A stretch of DNA of 64,000 nt from a virus, in IMG/VR virus record IMGVR_UViG_3300020472_001862, positions 1 to 64,000 of that record; one strand, given 5' to 3'. Position 1 is the stretch's first letter. Each line of letters begins with the position of its first letter. Position numbers and translations under genes: made by a program. Below the pieces are notes generated by a model. That model was not told the origin of the DNA, did not search any database, and was given only the letters and a program-made list of their open reading frames with translations. Below, in pieces: positions 25,468 through 31,935 of this stretch.

Positions 25468-25974
25468 ATGAAACAATTAGATAAAGCCATAAAATTCGCT
25501 ACAAAAGCACATGAAGGACAAACCAGAAAATACACTGGTGAGCCTTACATTGTACACCCTTTGGCAGTAATGGAAATCGTTAAAACTGTAGAACATACAG
25601 AAGAAATGCTTATGGCAGCAGTTTTACATGATACAGTCGAGGATTGTGATGTAACTTTAGATCAAATAGCATTCCATTTTGGACATGTTGTGGCTGATTT
25701 AGTAGAAGAATTAACTGATGTATCCAAACCTGAAGATGGCAACAGAGCTTTCAGAAAGGGGTTAGATAGAGAACACTCAGCACAAGCTTCTAGATCAGGA
25801 CAGACTATAAAAATAGCCGATTTATTGGATAACACTAAGTCTATAACCGAGCATGATGAACATTTTGCTAAGGTTTACATGAAAGAAAAGGCTTTATTGT
25901 TACAAATCCTTGATAAGGCTGATAAAATTCTTTTGAAAAAAGCACAGAAAAAGGTTGACAAATGGTTCAGTTGA
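25468..25974 (+). CDS. HD-domain hydrolase, MESH1/SpoT-hydrolase-like
   Basis: The ATG at 25468 begins MKQLDKAIKFATKAH; an upstream GTG-type start would overlap the -10 box. The order of motifs follows SpoT/MESH1 alarmone hydrolases: AHEGQTRKYTGEPYIVHP with H30, then the metal-binding H54-D55 and E58-D59 in LHDTVEDC. Members hydrolyse (p)ppGpp to GDP or GTP with Mn2+. No synthetase domain is attached (168 residues), so if active it would lower host alarmone levels and block the stringent response. No ribosome binding site is present and the promoter abuts the ATG, so translation may be leaderless. Nucleotide phosphohydrolases of other specificity are the alternative. Confidence 0.8.
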   Translation: MKQLDKAIKFATKAHEGQTRKYTGEPYIVHPLAVMEIVKTVEHTEEMLMAAVLHDTVEDCDVTLDQIAFHFGHVVADLVEELTDVSKPEDGNRAFRKGLDREHSAQASRSGQTIKIADLLDNTKSITEHDEHFAKVYMKEKALLLQILDKADKILLKKAQKKVDKWFS

Positions 25975-25983
25975 GTGCATAAT
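25955..25983 (+). promoter_or_regulatory. Early-type sigma70 promoter for the gene at 26020
   Basis: TTGACA (25955-25960), 17-base spacer, CATAAT (25978-25983), placed inside the end of the HD hydrolase gene. From 25973 to 26012 the sequence is identical to 63747-63786, so promoter, leader and ribosome site were duplicated as a unit. Confidence 0.8.
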
Positions 25984-26012
25984 GTATGTATATTAAATAA
26001 AAAGTGAGGACT
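25973..26012 (+). repeat. 40-bp promoter/leader repeat, copy 1
   Basis: Forty bases covering the end of the spacer, the -10 box, the leader and the GTGAGGA ribosome site recur without a mismatch at 63747-63786. Confidence 0.9.
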
Positions 26013-26019
26013 AAATAAT

Positions 26020-26382
26020 ATGAACGAAGAACTAAAAAACAAAATCCAAGGATTATGTAACGCTATTGAAGCACAACACTTCAAAGCATTCCCAAGTCTT
26101 AAAGACTATGGTGTAACCTTTAAAGCAGGTCGTAAATTTTGTAAAATTATTATTACTGACGGCAACGGCGGTAACAGATCTGTATGGGGTTTCATTAACT
26201 TAACACATGAAAAGTTCAACGAAGGCGATGTACTTAAAGCAGCCGGTTGGGCAGCTCCAGCTCTTAACAAAGCTAGAGGAAATGTTTTAAACGGTTACAG
26301 AGTAGGAGCTAGAGAACAATATGGTCCTGGTTACTTGTCTGGTTACTCAGCAGGTGGAACTAGAGACGGAGGTCTAGTTTAA
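26020..26382 (+). CDS. Hypothetical early protein, 120 aa
   Basis: A glycine-, lysine- and aromatic-rich protein of 120 residues with a positively charged middle and a C-terminal GYLSGYSAGGTRDGG tail. Nothing in it matches a family I know. It has a strong early promoter at 25955-25983 and a GTGAGGA ribosome site in a leader shared base for base with the gene at 63789, implying co-regulation and strong expression. Its stop codon overlaps the next start codon (TAATG). Abundance and basic character would suit a DNA- or ribosome-associated protein, but this is not shown. Confidence 0.65.
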   Translation: MNEELKNKIQGLCNAIEAQHFKAFPSLKDYGVTFKAGRKFCKIIITDGNGGNRSVWGFINLTHEKFNEGDVLKAAGWAAPALNKARGNVLNGYRVGAREQYGPGYLSGYSAGGTRDGGLV

Positions 26383-26564
26383 TGGAAGATAGGGAACACG
26401 AATATCTAATGAGCGTCCAGGATGAACTGAGCGCTCATAATGACGCAGCCCAAGAAGCACATCACATGGAACAAGAAGAAGCCCAAGCAAAAGCAGAGGG
26501 TTTCTGTATCCATTGTGGTTCCGATTTAGATAACTGTACAGGATATAAATGCTGGATTAGATAA
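26382..26564 (+). CDS. Hypothetical zinc-ribbon-like small protein, 60 aa
   Basis: Acidic and His-rich for the first 35 residues, then FCIHCGSD and a later C-x5-C (CTGYKCW), a Cys arrangement that could bind one zinc ion. It starts and ends in one-base stop/start overlaps (TAATG) with its neighbours, so it is co-translated between an unknown early protein and the exonuclease. It may be a small adaptor for the nuclease; no family is recognised. Confidence 0.55.
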   Translation: MEDREHEYLMSVQDELSAHNDAAQEAHHMEQEEAQAKAEGFCIHCGSDLDNCTGYKCWIR

Positions 26565-27235
26565 TGTTCAAACACATACCGGTTGAAATAGATCAACTGA
26601 AAAGAAAAAATACAGAAAAAGGCAGGCGTTATCAAACGCCTTCCGGTGTTCTATATCCTTCTGTTACTACAATTCTATCTCATAAATCTAAGCCCTATAT
26701 TGATGCTTGGAAGAAAAAGATAGGTGAGGCAGAAGCCAATAAAATTTCATCTAGGGCTGCTAAGCGTGGCACTTCAATGCACAAATTAGTAGAGTATCAC
26801 TTATTAAATGAAACAAATCTACATGAGGAAGGTGTTCAATCTTTAGACATGTTAGATAAAGAAATGTATATGAATAATATGAAGCCTTTGTTATCTGATA
26901 TAGACAACATTAGAGCTTTAGAAGCAACTATGTATTCAGATCATTTACGCCTAGGAGGCCAAGCAGATTGTATTGCAGAATACAAAGGTAGACTTTCTGT
27001 TATAGATTTTAAGACATCCAACAAAAGAAAAACAAGATCTCAATGCTATAATTATTTCATACAATGTTCTGCCTATGCCATTATGTTTGAGGAAAGAACA
27101 GGTATTCCTGTAGATCAAACAGTAATATTAATGGCACAACAAGATGATGGTCCTGCTGTATTCACAGCAACAAGAGATGAGTTTGTACCCAAACTTCTTG
27201 ACGCAAGAGACGATTACGAAGTCTCACAACTCTAA
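26564..27235 (+). CDS. PD-(D/E)XK exonuclease, MGME1-like
   Basis: The sequence shows YPSVTTILS near residue 31, RGTSMHKLVEYHL near 69-81 and the catalytic core GGQADC (D135) followed after a strand by VIDFKTS (D148, K150), matching D-xn-(D/E)xK nucleases of the Cas4/RecB/MGME1 group. T4-like marine phages commonly encode such an exonuclease of about 220 residues, thought to act in DNA recombination or replication processing. No Cys of a Cas4-type iron-sulfur cluster is evident. It is coupled to the two small early genes upstream, which suggests early expression. A late octamer follows its stop codon. Confidence 0.85.
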   Translation: MFKHIPVEIDQLKRKNTEKGRRYQTPSGVLYPSVTTILSHKSKPYIDAWKKKIGEAEANKISSRAAKRGTSMHKLVEYHLLNETNLHEEGVQSLDMLDKEMYMNNMKPLLSDIDNIRALEATMYSDHLRLGGQADCIAEYKGRLSVIDFKTSNKRKTRSQCYNYFIQCSAYAIMFEERTGIPVDQTVILMAQQDDGPAVFTATRDEFVPKLLDARDDYEVSQL

Positions 27236-27240
27236 ATCCT

Positions 27241-27248
27241 TATAAATA
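27241..27248 (+). promoter_or_regulatory. T4-type late promoter for the lipoprotein gene
   Basis: A perfect TATAAATA between the exonuclease stop codon and the ATG at 27297, with GAGGAG shortly before the start codon. Confidence 0.65.
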
Positions 27249-27296
27249 AAACGGTGACGATAAAAGTATAATAATAAATGTCATCGAGGAGTAAAG

Positions 27297-27587
27297 ATGA
27301 AAAGGATAATAGCTATCCTTCCTTTTCTTTTTATAGTAGGATGCGCTTCAGTAGCAACCGGTATTGATACAGCTAGAAATGTAGTAGCAACCACTGTCCA
27401 AACAGGCATGCAGGCAGGAGCCGACATGGTTGGGGCAGTAGCAGAAGATGTTTCTGATGTTGTTTCTACAACTGCAGAAGTTGCAGCTGGTGTAGTTGAT
27501 ACAGTTAGCGATGAAGTTAAGGAACAAGCTCAAGAGCTTGAAGTTAAAGAACCTGACTTCCCTACAAGCGAACTTAAAGAAGACTAA
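27297..27587 (+). CDS. Phage lipoprotein, 96 aa
   Basis: A signal peptide with two N-terminal basic residues and a hydrophobic core ends in the lipobox IVGC (Cys at residue 16), so the mature protein would be lipid-anchored, most likely in the host outer membrane or periplasmic face. The rest is an Ala/Val/Thr/Asp-rich helical repeat without Cys or Trp. GAGGAG is placed well before the ATG, and the gene follows a late promoter. Its position upstream of small membrane proteins and a cell-wall hydrolase is compatible with an outer-membrane spanin or another lysis or exclusion role. Confidence 0.7.
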   Translation: MKRIIAILPFLFIVGCASVATGIDTARNVVATTVQTGMQAGADMVGAVAEDVSDVVSTTAEVAAGVVDTVSDEVKEQAQELEVKEPDFPTSELKED

Positions 27588-27650
27588 GGAAGACGATCAA
27601 TGAGGGGTGACTGTAAAAGGCGCCCTTTGTTGCCTTTGCACTATTTAGAT

Positions 27651-27708
27651 TATAAATACCAATTCTTTACAGAAACATTTCCATAAATAGAGTCACTCTG
27701 TATAAATA
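27651..27708 (+). promoter_or_regulatory. Tandem T4-type late promoters
   Basis: TATAAATA occurs at 27651-27658 and again at 27701-27708, with a CATAAATA variant between them (27682-27689). Both precede the gene at 27774. Confidence 0.6.
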
Positions 27709-27714
27709 TAAGTG

Positions 27715-27739
27715 ATTATATAAGATTCGCTTATATAAT
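27715..27739 (+). promoter_or_regulatory. Leader hairpin, 10-bp perfect stem
   Basis: ATTATATAAG pairs perfectly with CTTATATAAT around a 5-base loop (ATTCG). It begins just after the predicted start site of the promoter at 27701-27708, so it would sit at or near the 5' end of the transcript, where it could protect the message from decay. Confidence 0.5.
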
Positions 27740-27773
27740 TGTATTAACGAAATTAATAATAGGAGATGGTGTT

Positions 27774-27953
27774 ATGACCACAGCTACTTTCGGCGAGGTA
27801 GCGAAGCTCATAGGAACCAATGTTGATAGACTAAGAGAGAATGACAAGGTTTGTCTAATCTGCGATGCGATTCAATTAGTAGCGATAATGATAGCTCCGT
27901 TACTTTTGCCAATAGGAATAATTTATGCCTCAATGCACGGAGGTCTTTACTGA
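27774..27953 (+). CDS. Small membrane protein, 59 aa
   Basis: Starts MTTATFGEVAKLIG with AGGAGATGG upstream, then a soluble amphipathic region with a Cys pair (CLIC) and a strong hydrophobic segment at about residues 32-52 (AIQLVAIMIAPLLLPIGIIY). It is preceded by two late promoters and a leader hairpin and shares TGATG with the next gene, another tiny membrane protein. Together with the nearby lipoproteins and the SleB hydrolase they resemble a lysis cassette in which one of these would be the holin. The function is inferred from context only. Confidence 0.6.
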   Translation: MTTATFGEVAKLIGTNVDRLRENDKVCLICDAIQLVAIMIAPLLLPIGIIYASMHGGLY

Positions 27954-28060
27954 TGAAGACTTTTAAGCGAGGACTTTTTTATGGAAAGCATATTGTTATG
28001 TTAATGCCTTTGATCGGCATCACATACATAATTATATCTTTCTATAATTATACCAGTTAA
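27953..28060 (+). CDS. Small membrane protein, 35 aa
   Basis: A 35-residue peptide starting MKTFKRGLFYGKH with one hydrophobic segment (about residues 14-31, IVMLMPLIGITYIIISFY). The ATG overlaps the stop codon of the preceding gene (TGATG), a coupling arrangement typical of paired phage membrane proteins such as holin and antiholin. A strong intrinsic terminator follows about 20 bases after the stop codon, closing this transcription unit. Confidence 0.5.
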   Translation: MKTFKRGLFYGKHIVMLMPLIGITYIIISFYNYTS

Positions 28061-28078
28061 TCTAACTCATAGATCGGA

Positions 28079-28106
28079 AAAGGGTGTCTTATAGGCACCC
28101 TTTTTT
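28079..28106 (+). terminator. Rho-independent terminator
   Basis: AGGGTG (28081-28086, extendable by two A-T pairs) pairs with CACCCT (28096-28101), followed by a run of T to 28106. It ends the unit holding the two small membrane proteins. Confidence 0.85.
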
Positions 28107-28149
28107 GTGCCTGAGCTTATATATAGTTATGTATTTAATGGAGATGGAG

Positions 28150-28290
28150 ATGAAGCAGATCGTTGCTTTATTAATTGTAACAGGGTTCCTAGCAGGTTGT
28201 GGGGCTCAAGTCTCACTAACAGCTTCTGTACCAGAAGGCAAAGACTTAGATGTTACAATTAAAACCTCAGAAACACCGGGAAACGAATAA
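28150..28290 (+). CDS. Small lipoprotein, 46 aa
   Basis: I choose the ATG at 28150 (MKQIVALLIVTG) since GGAGATGGAG precedes it; the longer frame begins inside the terminator. The signal sequence ends in the lipobox LAGC (Cys at residue 16), leaving a mature peptide of about 30 residues (GAQVSLTASVPEGKDLDV). Tiny outer-membrane lipoproteins of this kind are typical of o-spanins and of some superinfection-exclusion factors. It lies between a terminator and a hairpin in the lysis-like region. Confidence 0.6.
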   Translation: MKQIVALLIVTGFLAGCGAQVSLTASVPEGKDLDVTIKTSETPGNE

Positions 28291-28318
28291 CTCAACGGCA
28301 AGGCCCTTATGTTGAGTT
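28289..28318 (+). terminator. Possible weak terminator or mRNA hairpin
   Basis: AACTCAAC (28289-28296) pairs perfectly with GTTGAGTT (28311-28318) around a 14-base loop. Only a short T run follows, so it may stabilise the 3' end of the lipoprotein message rather than terminate. Confidence 0.45.
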
Positions 28319-28400
28319 TCCTACCGGGCAGTTAAAGTAATATAATGGTCCTATGGACTCTTGTAATATACTCCCTACGAAAGTATAATAAATAACTATT

Positions 28401-28535
28401 ATGCGTAAAAAGAAACTTAAAATCAGAAATCCCGTAGCCCGTTATGCAAGACTGTTTAACAAGGCTACTGTCGTGCCTGATAAAACTAAGTACAATAGGA
28501 AGAAGGATAAGAAAGTTTCTGAAGATGTAGATTAA
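28401..28535 (+). CDS. Small basic phage protein, 44 aa
   Basis: A 44-residue, very basic protein (MRKKKLKIRNPVARYARLFNK, with a KYNRKKDKK tail). The core 'NPVA-x-x-x-x-x-FN-A-x-VVPD' recurs in a tiny conserved protein of T4-like marine phages, of unknown role, from what I recall of the family. No ribosome site precedes it; a TATAATAAATAACTATT element resembling the extended T4 late promoter lies directly upstream. The charge suggests nucleic-acid or ribosome contact. It is followed closely by the SleB hydrolase gene. Confidence 0.6.
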   Translation: MRKKKLKIRNPVARYARLFNKATVVPDKTKYNRKKDKKVSEDVD

Positions 28536-28550
28536 TAAAGGAGGAACCAT

Positions 28551-29033
28551 ATGCGTAAGTTATGGATAACATTACCAATATTATTATTTTTTGTAATGTA
28601 CGCTGAGAGTATAAATGCTAAAGAACATGAAATTGAATGTTTAGCACAAAATATATACCACGAAGCGAGAAGTGAATCAACAGCAGGAAGAATGGCTGTT
28701 GCACTAGTAACACTCAATAGAGTAAAGGATGAAAGATTTCCTAATACTATATGTGATGTTGTAAAACAAACTAAATATTATCCTAGTGGAAGAATAGATC
28801 TTCACTCTTGCCAATTCAGTTGGTATTGTGATGGGAAACCTGACACAATAAAAGATCAAAACTGCTACAAGGATATTCTATTAATTGCAGAAGTTATGTA
28901 CACATACGAAACAGAAGATTTTACAGAAGGTTCGTTGTGGTATCATAGCCCTAAAGTAAAACCTAAATGGTCTATGGTATACACCAAAACCGTAAGGATA
29001 GATAACCATATCTTCTATAAAGATGTTGACTAA
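28551..29033 (+). CDS. Exported SleB-type cell-wall hydrolase (endolysin candidate)
   Basis: A Sec signal peptide (residues 1-23) precedes the Hydrolase_2/SleB signature: ECLAQNIYHEARSE with the catalytic Glu, GRMAVALVTLNRV, then a Cys-containing segment SCQFSWYCDG. The family cleaves peptidoglycan glycan strands. Two Cys pairs would suit the oxidising periplasm. At 160 residues it is a single catalytic domain. AAGGAGG lies close upstream of the ATG. With its own export signal it would not need a holin to reach the wall. A separate T4-type lysozyme gene at 34365 gives the phage a second muralytic enzyme. Confidence 0.88.
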   Translation: MRKLWITLPILLFFVMYAESINAKEHEIECLAQNIYHEARSESTAGRMAVALVTLNRVKDERFPNTICDVVKQTKYYPSGRIDLHSCQFSWYCDGKPDTIKDQNCYKDILLIAEVMYTYETEDFTEGSLWYHSPKVKPKWSMVYTKTVRIDNHIFYKDVD

Positions 29034-29054
29034 AGCAATCAACGGTCGTATAAT
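29026..29054 (+). promoter_or_regulatory. Sigma70-type promoter abutting the epimerase gene
   Basis: TTGACT (29026-29031), 17 bases, TATAAT (29049-29054); the ATG at 29061 begins seven bases after the -10 box, the same geometry as at 25433-25468. No ribosome binding site follows. It overlaps the end of the SleB gene. Confidence 0.75.
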
Positions 29055-29060
29055 TAGCAC

Positions 29061-29936
29061 ATGTTAACGGATTTACCTCATGTAATAGTAACAGGCGGTT
29101 GTGGCTTTATAGGCTCACACCTTACAAGGCAATTATTAAATAATGGCTTTTGTGTAACGGTAGTTGATGATAACAGAACAGGCAAGGTATTCTTAGATCA
29201 TAACAGCGTGGAATATCATAAATGTGATGTGATGGATTTTAATCCTCATTTGAATTCTATAGAGCCACCAACCGCCATTTTTCATCTGGCAAATAGTCCT
29301 AGAGTTCGTAGAGCATTAGAGTATCCTACGGAGACTATTACTAATAACATTAATACAACTTGTGCAGTTGCAGACTGGGCTAGAATATTTAACTGTAAGT
29401 TATTCTTTTCTACATCTTCAAGTACACAATATGTTGAATCACAAGGCAATCCCTATACATTTAGCAAGGTTGTTTGTGAATCTATTTTAGAAATGTACAG
29501 AAGACTGTATGCTTTAGATTATGTTTTAATGTTTTATTATAATGTATATGGACCAGGTGAGGCAGACTATGGTGAGTATAGCACAGTCGTAAGAAAATTT
29601 AAGATGGATTATTTAGAAGGTAAACCATTAACAATTTTTGGAACAGGTAAAAAGGAAAGAGACTTCACCCATGTAGATGATGTCATACAAGGCATTTTAC
29701 AATTAATGGCAGATCCTTCTCTTCCTTCTGTAGCACATTTTGGAAGTGGTGATCCTAAATCAATCTCATCTATAGCAGATTGTTTTAAGCACCCTATTGT
29801 ACATTCTTTTGATAGAAAGGGAGAGGCAGAAAGAACATATTGCCAAAATCCTTATATAGAAGCCACGCATAATGTACATGATTATATTAAAGCGTGGGTT
29901 CAGGAGAATAAAAGTGGAACCAAGAGTAGTAATTGA
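29061..29936 (+). CDS. NAD-dependent nucleotide-sugar epimerase/dehydratase
   Basis: The extended SDR signature is complete: TGGCGFIGSH at residues 11-20, a D-x-D-like end of strand 2 (VVDDNRTG), FSTSSS leading to Y132-x-x-x-K136 (YTFSK) and the YGPGEADYGEYSTVV substrate loop. Enzymes of this type interconvert UDP- or GDP-sugars, for example UDP-glucose and UDP-galactose, in the cytoplasm. At 291 residues it is slightly shorter than GalE. The gene has an apparently leaderless start at a near-consensus promoter, so it may be expressed early. It probably supplies an activated sugar to the phage's own glycosyltransferases (30210 and 62287). Confidence 0.88.
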   Translation: MLTDLPHVIVTGGCGFIGSHLTRQLLNNGFCVTVVDDNRTGKVFLDHNSVEYHKCDVMDFNPHLNSIEPPTAIFHLANSPRVRRALEYPTETITNNINTTCAVADWARIFNCKLFFSTSSSTQYVESQGNPYTFSKVVCESILEMYRRLYALDYVLMFYYNVYGPGEADYGEYSTVVRKFKMDYLEGKPLTIFGTGKKERDFTHVDDVIQGILQLMADPSLPSVAHFGSGDPKSISSIADCFKHPIVHSFDRKGEAERTYCQNPYIEATHNVHDYIKAWVQENKSGTKSSN

Positions 29937-30213
29937 TAACACGATAGAGATGACAAAAGAAAAAGTAAGCGACATATTCCTAGTAACAAAAGAATTCCAT
30001 ACTTCAACGGAATTTTCACAGTTTATAGAGAAAATGGCCTTTAATACTTCTTCGCAATGTATGGACATCGTATGTGATTATTGTATTAAAAAAGAGATAG
30101 AAATAGAAAGTGTTTCTAAGTTTTTAACAGCATCTTTAAAAGCAAAAATTAAAGAAGAAGCATTAGATTTAAATTTATTAAAAGAAAAAAGAAAGAGTAA
30201 GTTACCCCTGTGA
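29914..30213 (+). CDS. 33: Late-transcription coactivator, T4 gp33-like
   Basis: The GTG at 29914 is favoured because CAGGAG lies about 8 bases upstream; an ATG at 29950 is an alternative. The segment FIEKM...MDIVCDYC...IEIESVSKFL...LKAKIKEEALDLNLL matches T4 gp33 in pattern (IEKM, KF, KI-x-x-EA-x-D-x-NLL). In T4, gp33 binds the RNA polymerase flap and the sliding clamp gp45 and, with sigma-like gp55, activates promoters with TATAAATA. That octamer recurs through this window, so the assignment fits. It overlaps the epimerase gene by 23 bases and the glycosyltransferase by 4. Confidence 0.82.
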   Translation: MEPRVVIDNTIEMTKEKVSDIFLVTKEFHTSTEFSQFIEKMAFNTSSQCMDIVCDYCIKKEIEIESVSKFLTASLKAKIKEEALDLNLLKEKRKSKLPL

Positions 30214-31199
30214 AAATATTTTGTTCTATTGCATCTTACCAAGATCCAATACTACCATATACAATAGAATCTATAATAGAAAATGCTAGGTATAAAAAAG
30301 ACTTAGTACTAGGTATTTTTGATCAATCCTTACAGCATTTAGATGTTGTAAGAGAATGGGGTAAATATGGCCCAGAAATAAGATACAAGACATGTGATCC
30401 TGCAGAGTCTAAAGGTGTATGTTGGGCAAGAGGTACAATACAAGACGAATTATTTGATGGAGAGGATATCTTTATGCAGATAGATTCTCATACATTATTT
30501 GAAAAGGAATGGGACGCAGACTTATTAGAAAAATATTCTAATTGTTTTAATTGGTTTGAGAAGCCTATTATAACAGGATACCCTAAAGCATTTGATGTTC
30601 TAACATCTAAAGGTGGTTGGCTTAATACAGACAAAGAATATATATTTAGAATTACACAGGACGATCCAGATCAAACTCATGTATTACAATACCACATACC
30701 TTGGATGAAAGGATATAACCCCGGACAAATGTCCCATGTTATAGACGGTAAAAAATATTATAGAGGATTTGCCATGGCAGGCGGAGGAATATTTACAGAA
30801 GGTAAGTGGGTAGAAGATGTTCCTTATGATAAAGAGATATATTTTAATGGTGAGGAAGGAACATTGGCTCTAAGATCCTTTACACATGGTTATGATATGG
30901 TACATGTACCTAACTTACCTTTCTATCATTGGTATAATGTAGAAGGTTTAGAGTTAAAAAGAACTTTACATTGGGACAGAGATGAAGATATGGATTTAAT
31001 ACATAAAGCATCTCATGCAAAAGTAGATAGAGTATTACAAGGCAAAGTTACAGACAAATATGGTATAGGTAACAAAAGAACATTAAAAGAATATGCTGAT
31101 TTAAGTGGCATAGATTATGAGAACAAACTAGTACATATAGGCAAGTCAACATTTAAAGATTATATTGATAAAGGATTTGTTTTAGAGGATTTTGAATAG
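30210..31199 (+). CDS. GlcNAc-type (GT60-like) glycosyltransferase
   Basis: Starts at GTG (VKIFCSIASYQDP) in a GTGA overlap with gp33. The pattern FCSIASYQDPILPYTIESI, followed by GVCWARGTIQ and FMQIDSHTLF with its Asp-x-His metal site, is characteristic of the UDP-GlcNAc:polypeptide/GlcNAc transferase family (GT60, Skp1-type) that phages and bacteria also carry. It would transfer a sugar, probably GlcNAc, to a hydroxyl of a protein or glycan acceptor. The 329 residues hold the complete GT-A fold. The acceptor could be a virion protein or a host envelope component. The epimerase two genes upstream may make the donor. Confidence 0.82.
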   Translation: MKIFCSIASYQDPILPYTIESIIENARYKKDLVLGIFDQSLQHLDVVREWGKYGPEIRYKTCDPAESKGVCWARGTIQDELFDGEDIFMQIDSHTLFEKEWDADLLEKYSNCFNWFEKPIITGYPKAFDVLTSKGGWLNTDKEYIFRITQDDPDQTHVLQYHIPWMKGYNPGQMSHVIDGKKYYRGFAMAGGGIFTEGKWVEDVPYDKEIYFNGEEGTLALRSFTHGYDMVHVPNLPFYHWYNVEGLELKRTLHWDRDEDMDLIHKASHAKVDRVLQGKVTDKYGIGNKRTLKEYADLSGIDYENKLVHIGKSTFKDYIDKGFVLEDFE

Positions 31200-31813
31200 T
31201 GGAGCCATACAAGGCATATAAAATACATGTTGCAATAAAAGAACATTTTTGGAGCAAGTATGATATGCAAAAATGGCCTTATGCCTTTAAAGACAAATAC
31301 AAATATGGTACGGCAATTAATATACCATACAAAGTGTTTGAATCTAAACAAGGACTGCCTGGTATGTTTGAAATGGTATGCGATAAATTTAAACAACCAG
31401 AATTTGTAGCATTGTCTGTTGCCAATGCTGTAGATGGTGATAGAAGATGTGGCATGCCATATGGAATTACTGCCCAACAAATATTCAAAGAATGGATAGT
31501 TAGGCGAGACAAAATTAGTTACACATTTGGACAAGATCTAGAAGCAATAGTTAACGCAGATCAAAGACTAATGAGTACTGATAACGATCATCCTGTAGAA
31601 ATAAGGTTGTTGTTAGGTAAGCATATAACAATAGAAAGCGTGGTTATACTGCACCAAATACAACCGTTCTTAGATGATTACGCTAACGATTTAATTATAG
31701 GAGATACATGTTTGTTAATTAAAAGGTATGCGCCTTTCCTAAAAGGTATCGTGAATACCAAAAAGTTACATCTAAAACATGAAACTCTTATAAATAAAAT
31801 TGCTAGTGGTTAG
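31199..31813 (+). CDS. 59: gp59-like helicase loader
   Basis: Starts at GTG overlapping the preceding TAG by one base. The N-terminal pattern Y-x-x-Y-x-x-x-x-x-IK-x-H-x-x-x-KYD-x-x-K corresponds to the T4 gp59 start, and a mainly helical, basic protein of 204 residues fits gp59 (217 in T4). T4 gp59 loads helicase gp41 onto gp32-coated forks. The gene lies directly upstream of gp32, its partner in T4. The assignment is a pattern match over a divergent family and could be wrong. Confidence 0.6.
   Translation: MEPYKAYKIHVAIKEHFWSKYDMQKWPYAFKDKYKYGTAINIPYKVFESKQGLPGMFEMVCDKFKQPEFVALSVANAVDGDRRCGMPYGITAQQIFKEWIVRRDKISYTFGQDLEAIVNADQRLMSTDNDHPVEIRLLLGKHITIESVVILHQIQPFLDDYANDLIIGDTCLLIKRYAPFLKGIVNTKKLHLKHETLINKIASG
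31789..31796 (+). promoter_or_regulatory. T4-type late promoter upstream of gp32
   Basis: A perfect TATAAATA in the last codons of the gp59-like gene, about 140 bases before the gp32 ATG. It would make the structured leader at 31814-31935 part of a late gp32 transcript. Confidence 0.5.
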
Positions 31814-31935
31814 TTCCGTAAGGAATCAAGTCTTTTGGCTGTAACCACCGGAAATCCATATCCCCCTTGTGGGGATATGGGTCACTTAATACAACGCTAA
31901 TATAACGCTATACAACGCAAATACGGAGAAAAAAT
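31814..31935 (+). promoter_or_regulatory. Structured gp32 leader: hairpins plus AACGC repeats
   Basis: The leader holds a small TTCC-gtaa-GGAA hairpin (31814-31825), a perfect 10-bp stem CCATATCCCC/GGGGATATGG (31856-31880) with no T run, and then an A/U-rich unpaired stretch with AACGC three times (31893, 31904, 31914) just before the ribosome site GGAG. In T4, gp32 represses its own translation by binding an unstructured leader next to a folded element. The layout suggests a similar autogenous operator. Confidence 0.5.

Noticed and set aside
27615-27637. AAAGGC/GCCTTT hairpin as terminator after the lipoprotein gene
   Set aside because: Only six pairs and no T run; insufficient to call.
27600-27686. 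Possible 28-codon gene (MRGDCKRRPLLPLHY)
   Set aside because: It lies across a late promoter, has no ribosome site and no recognisable protein features.
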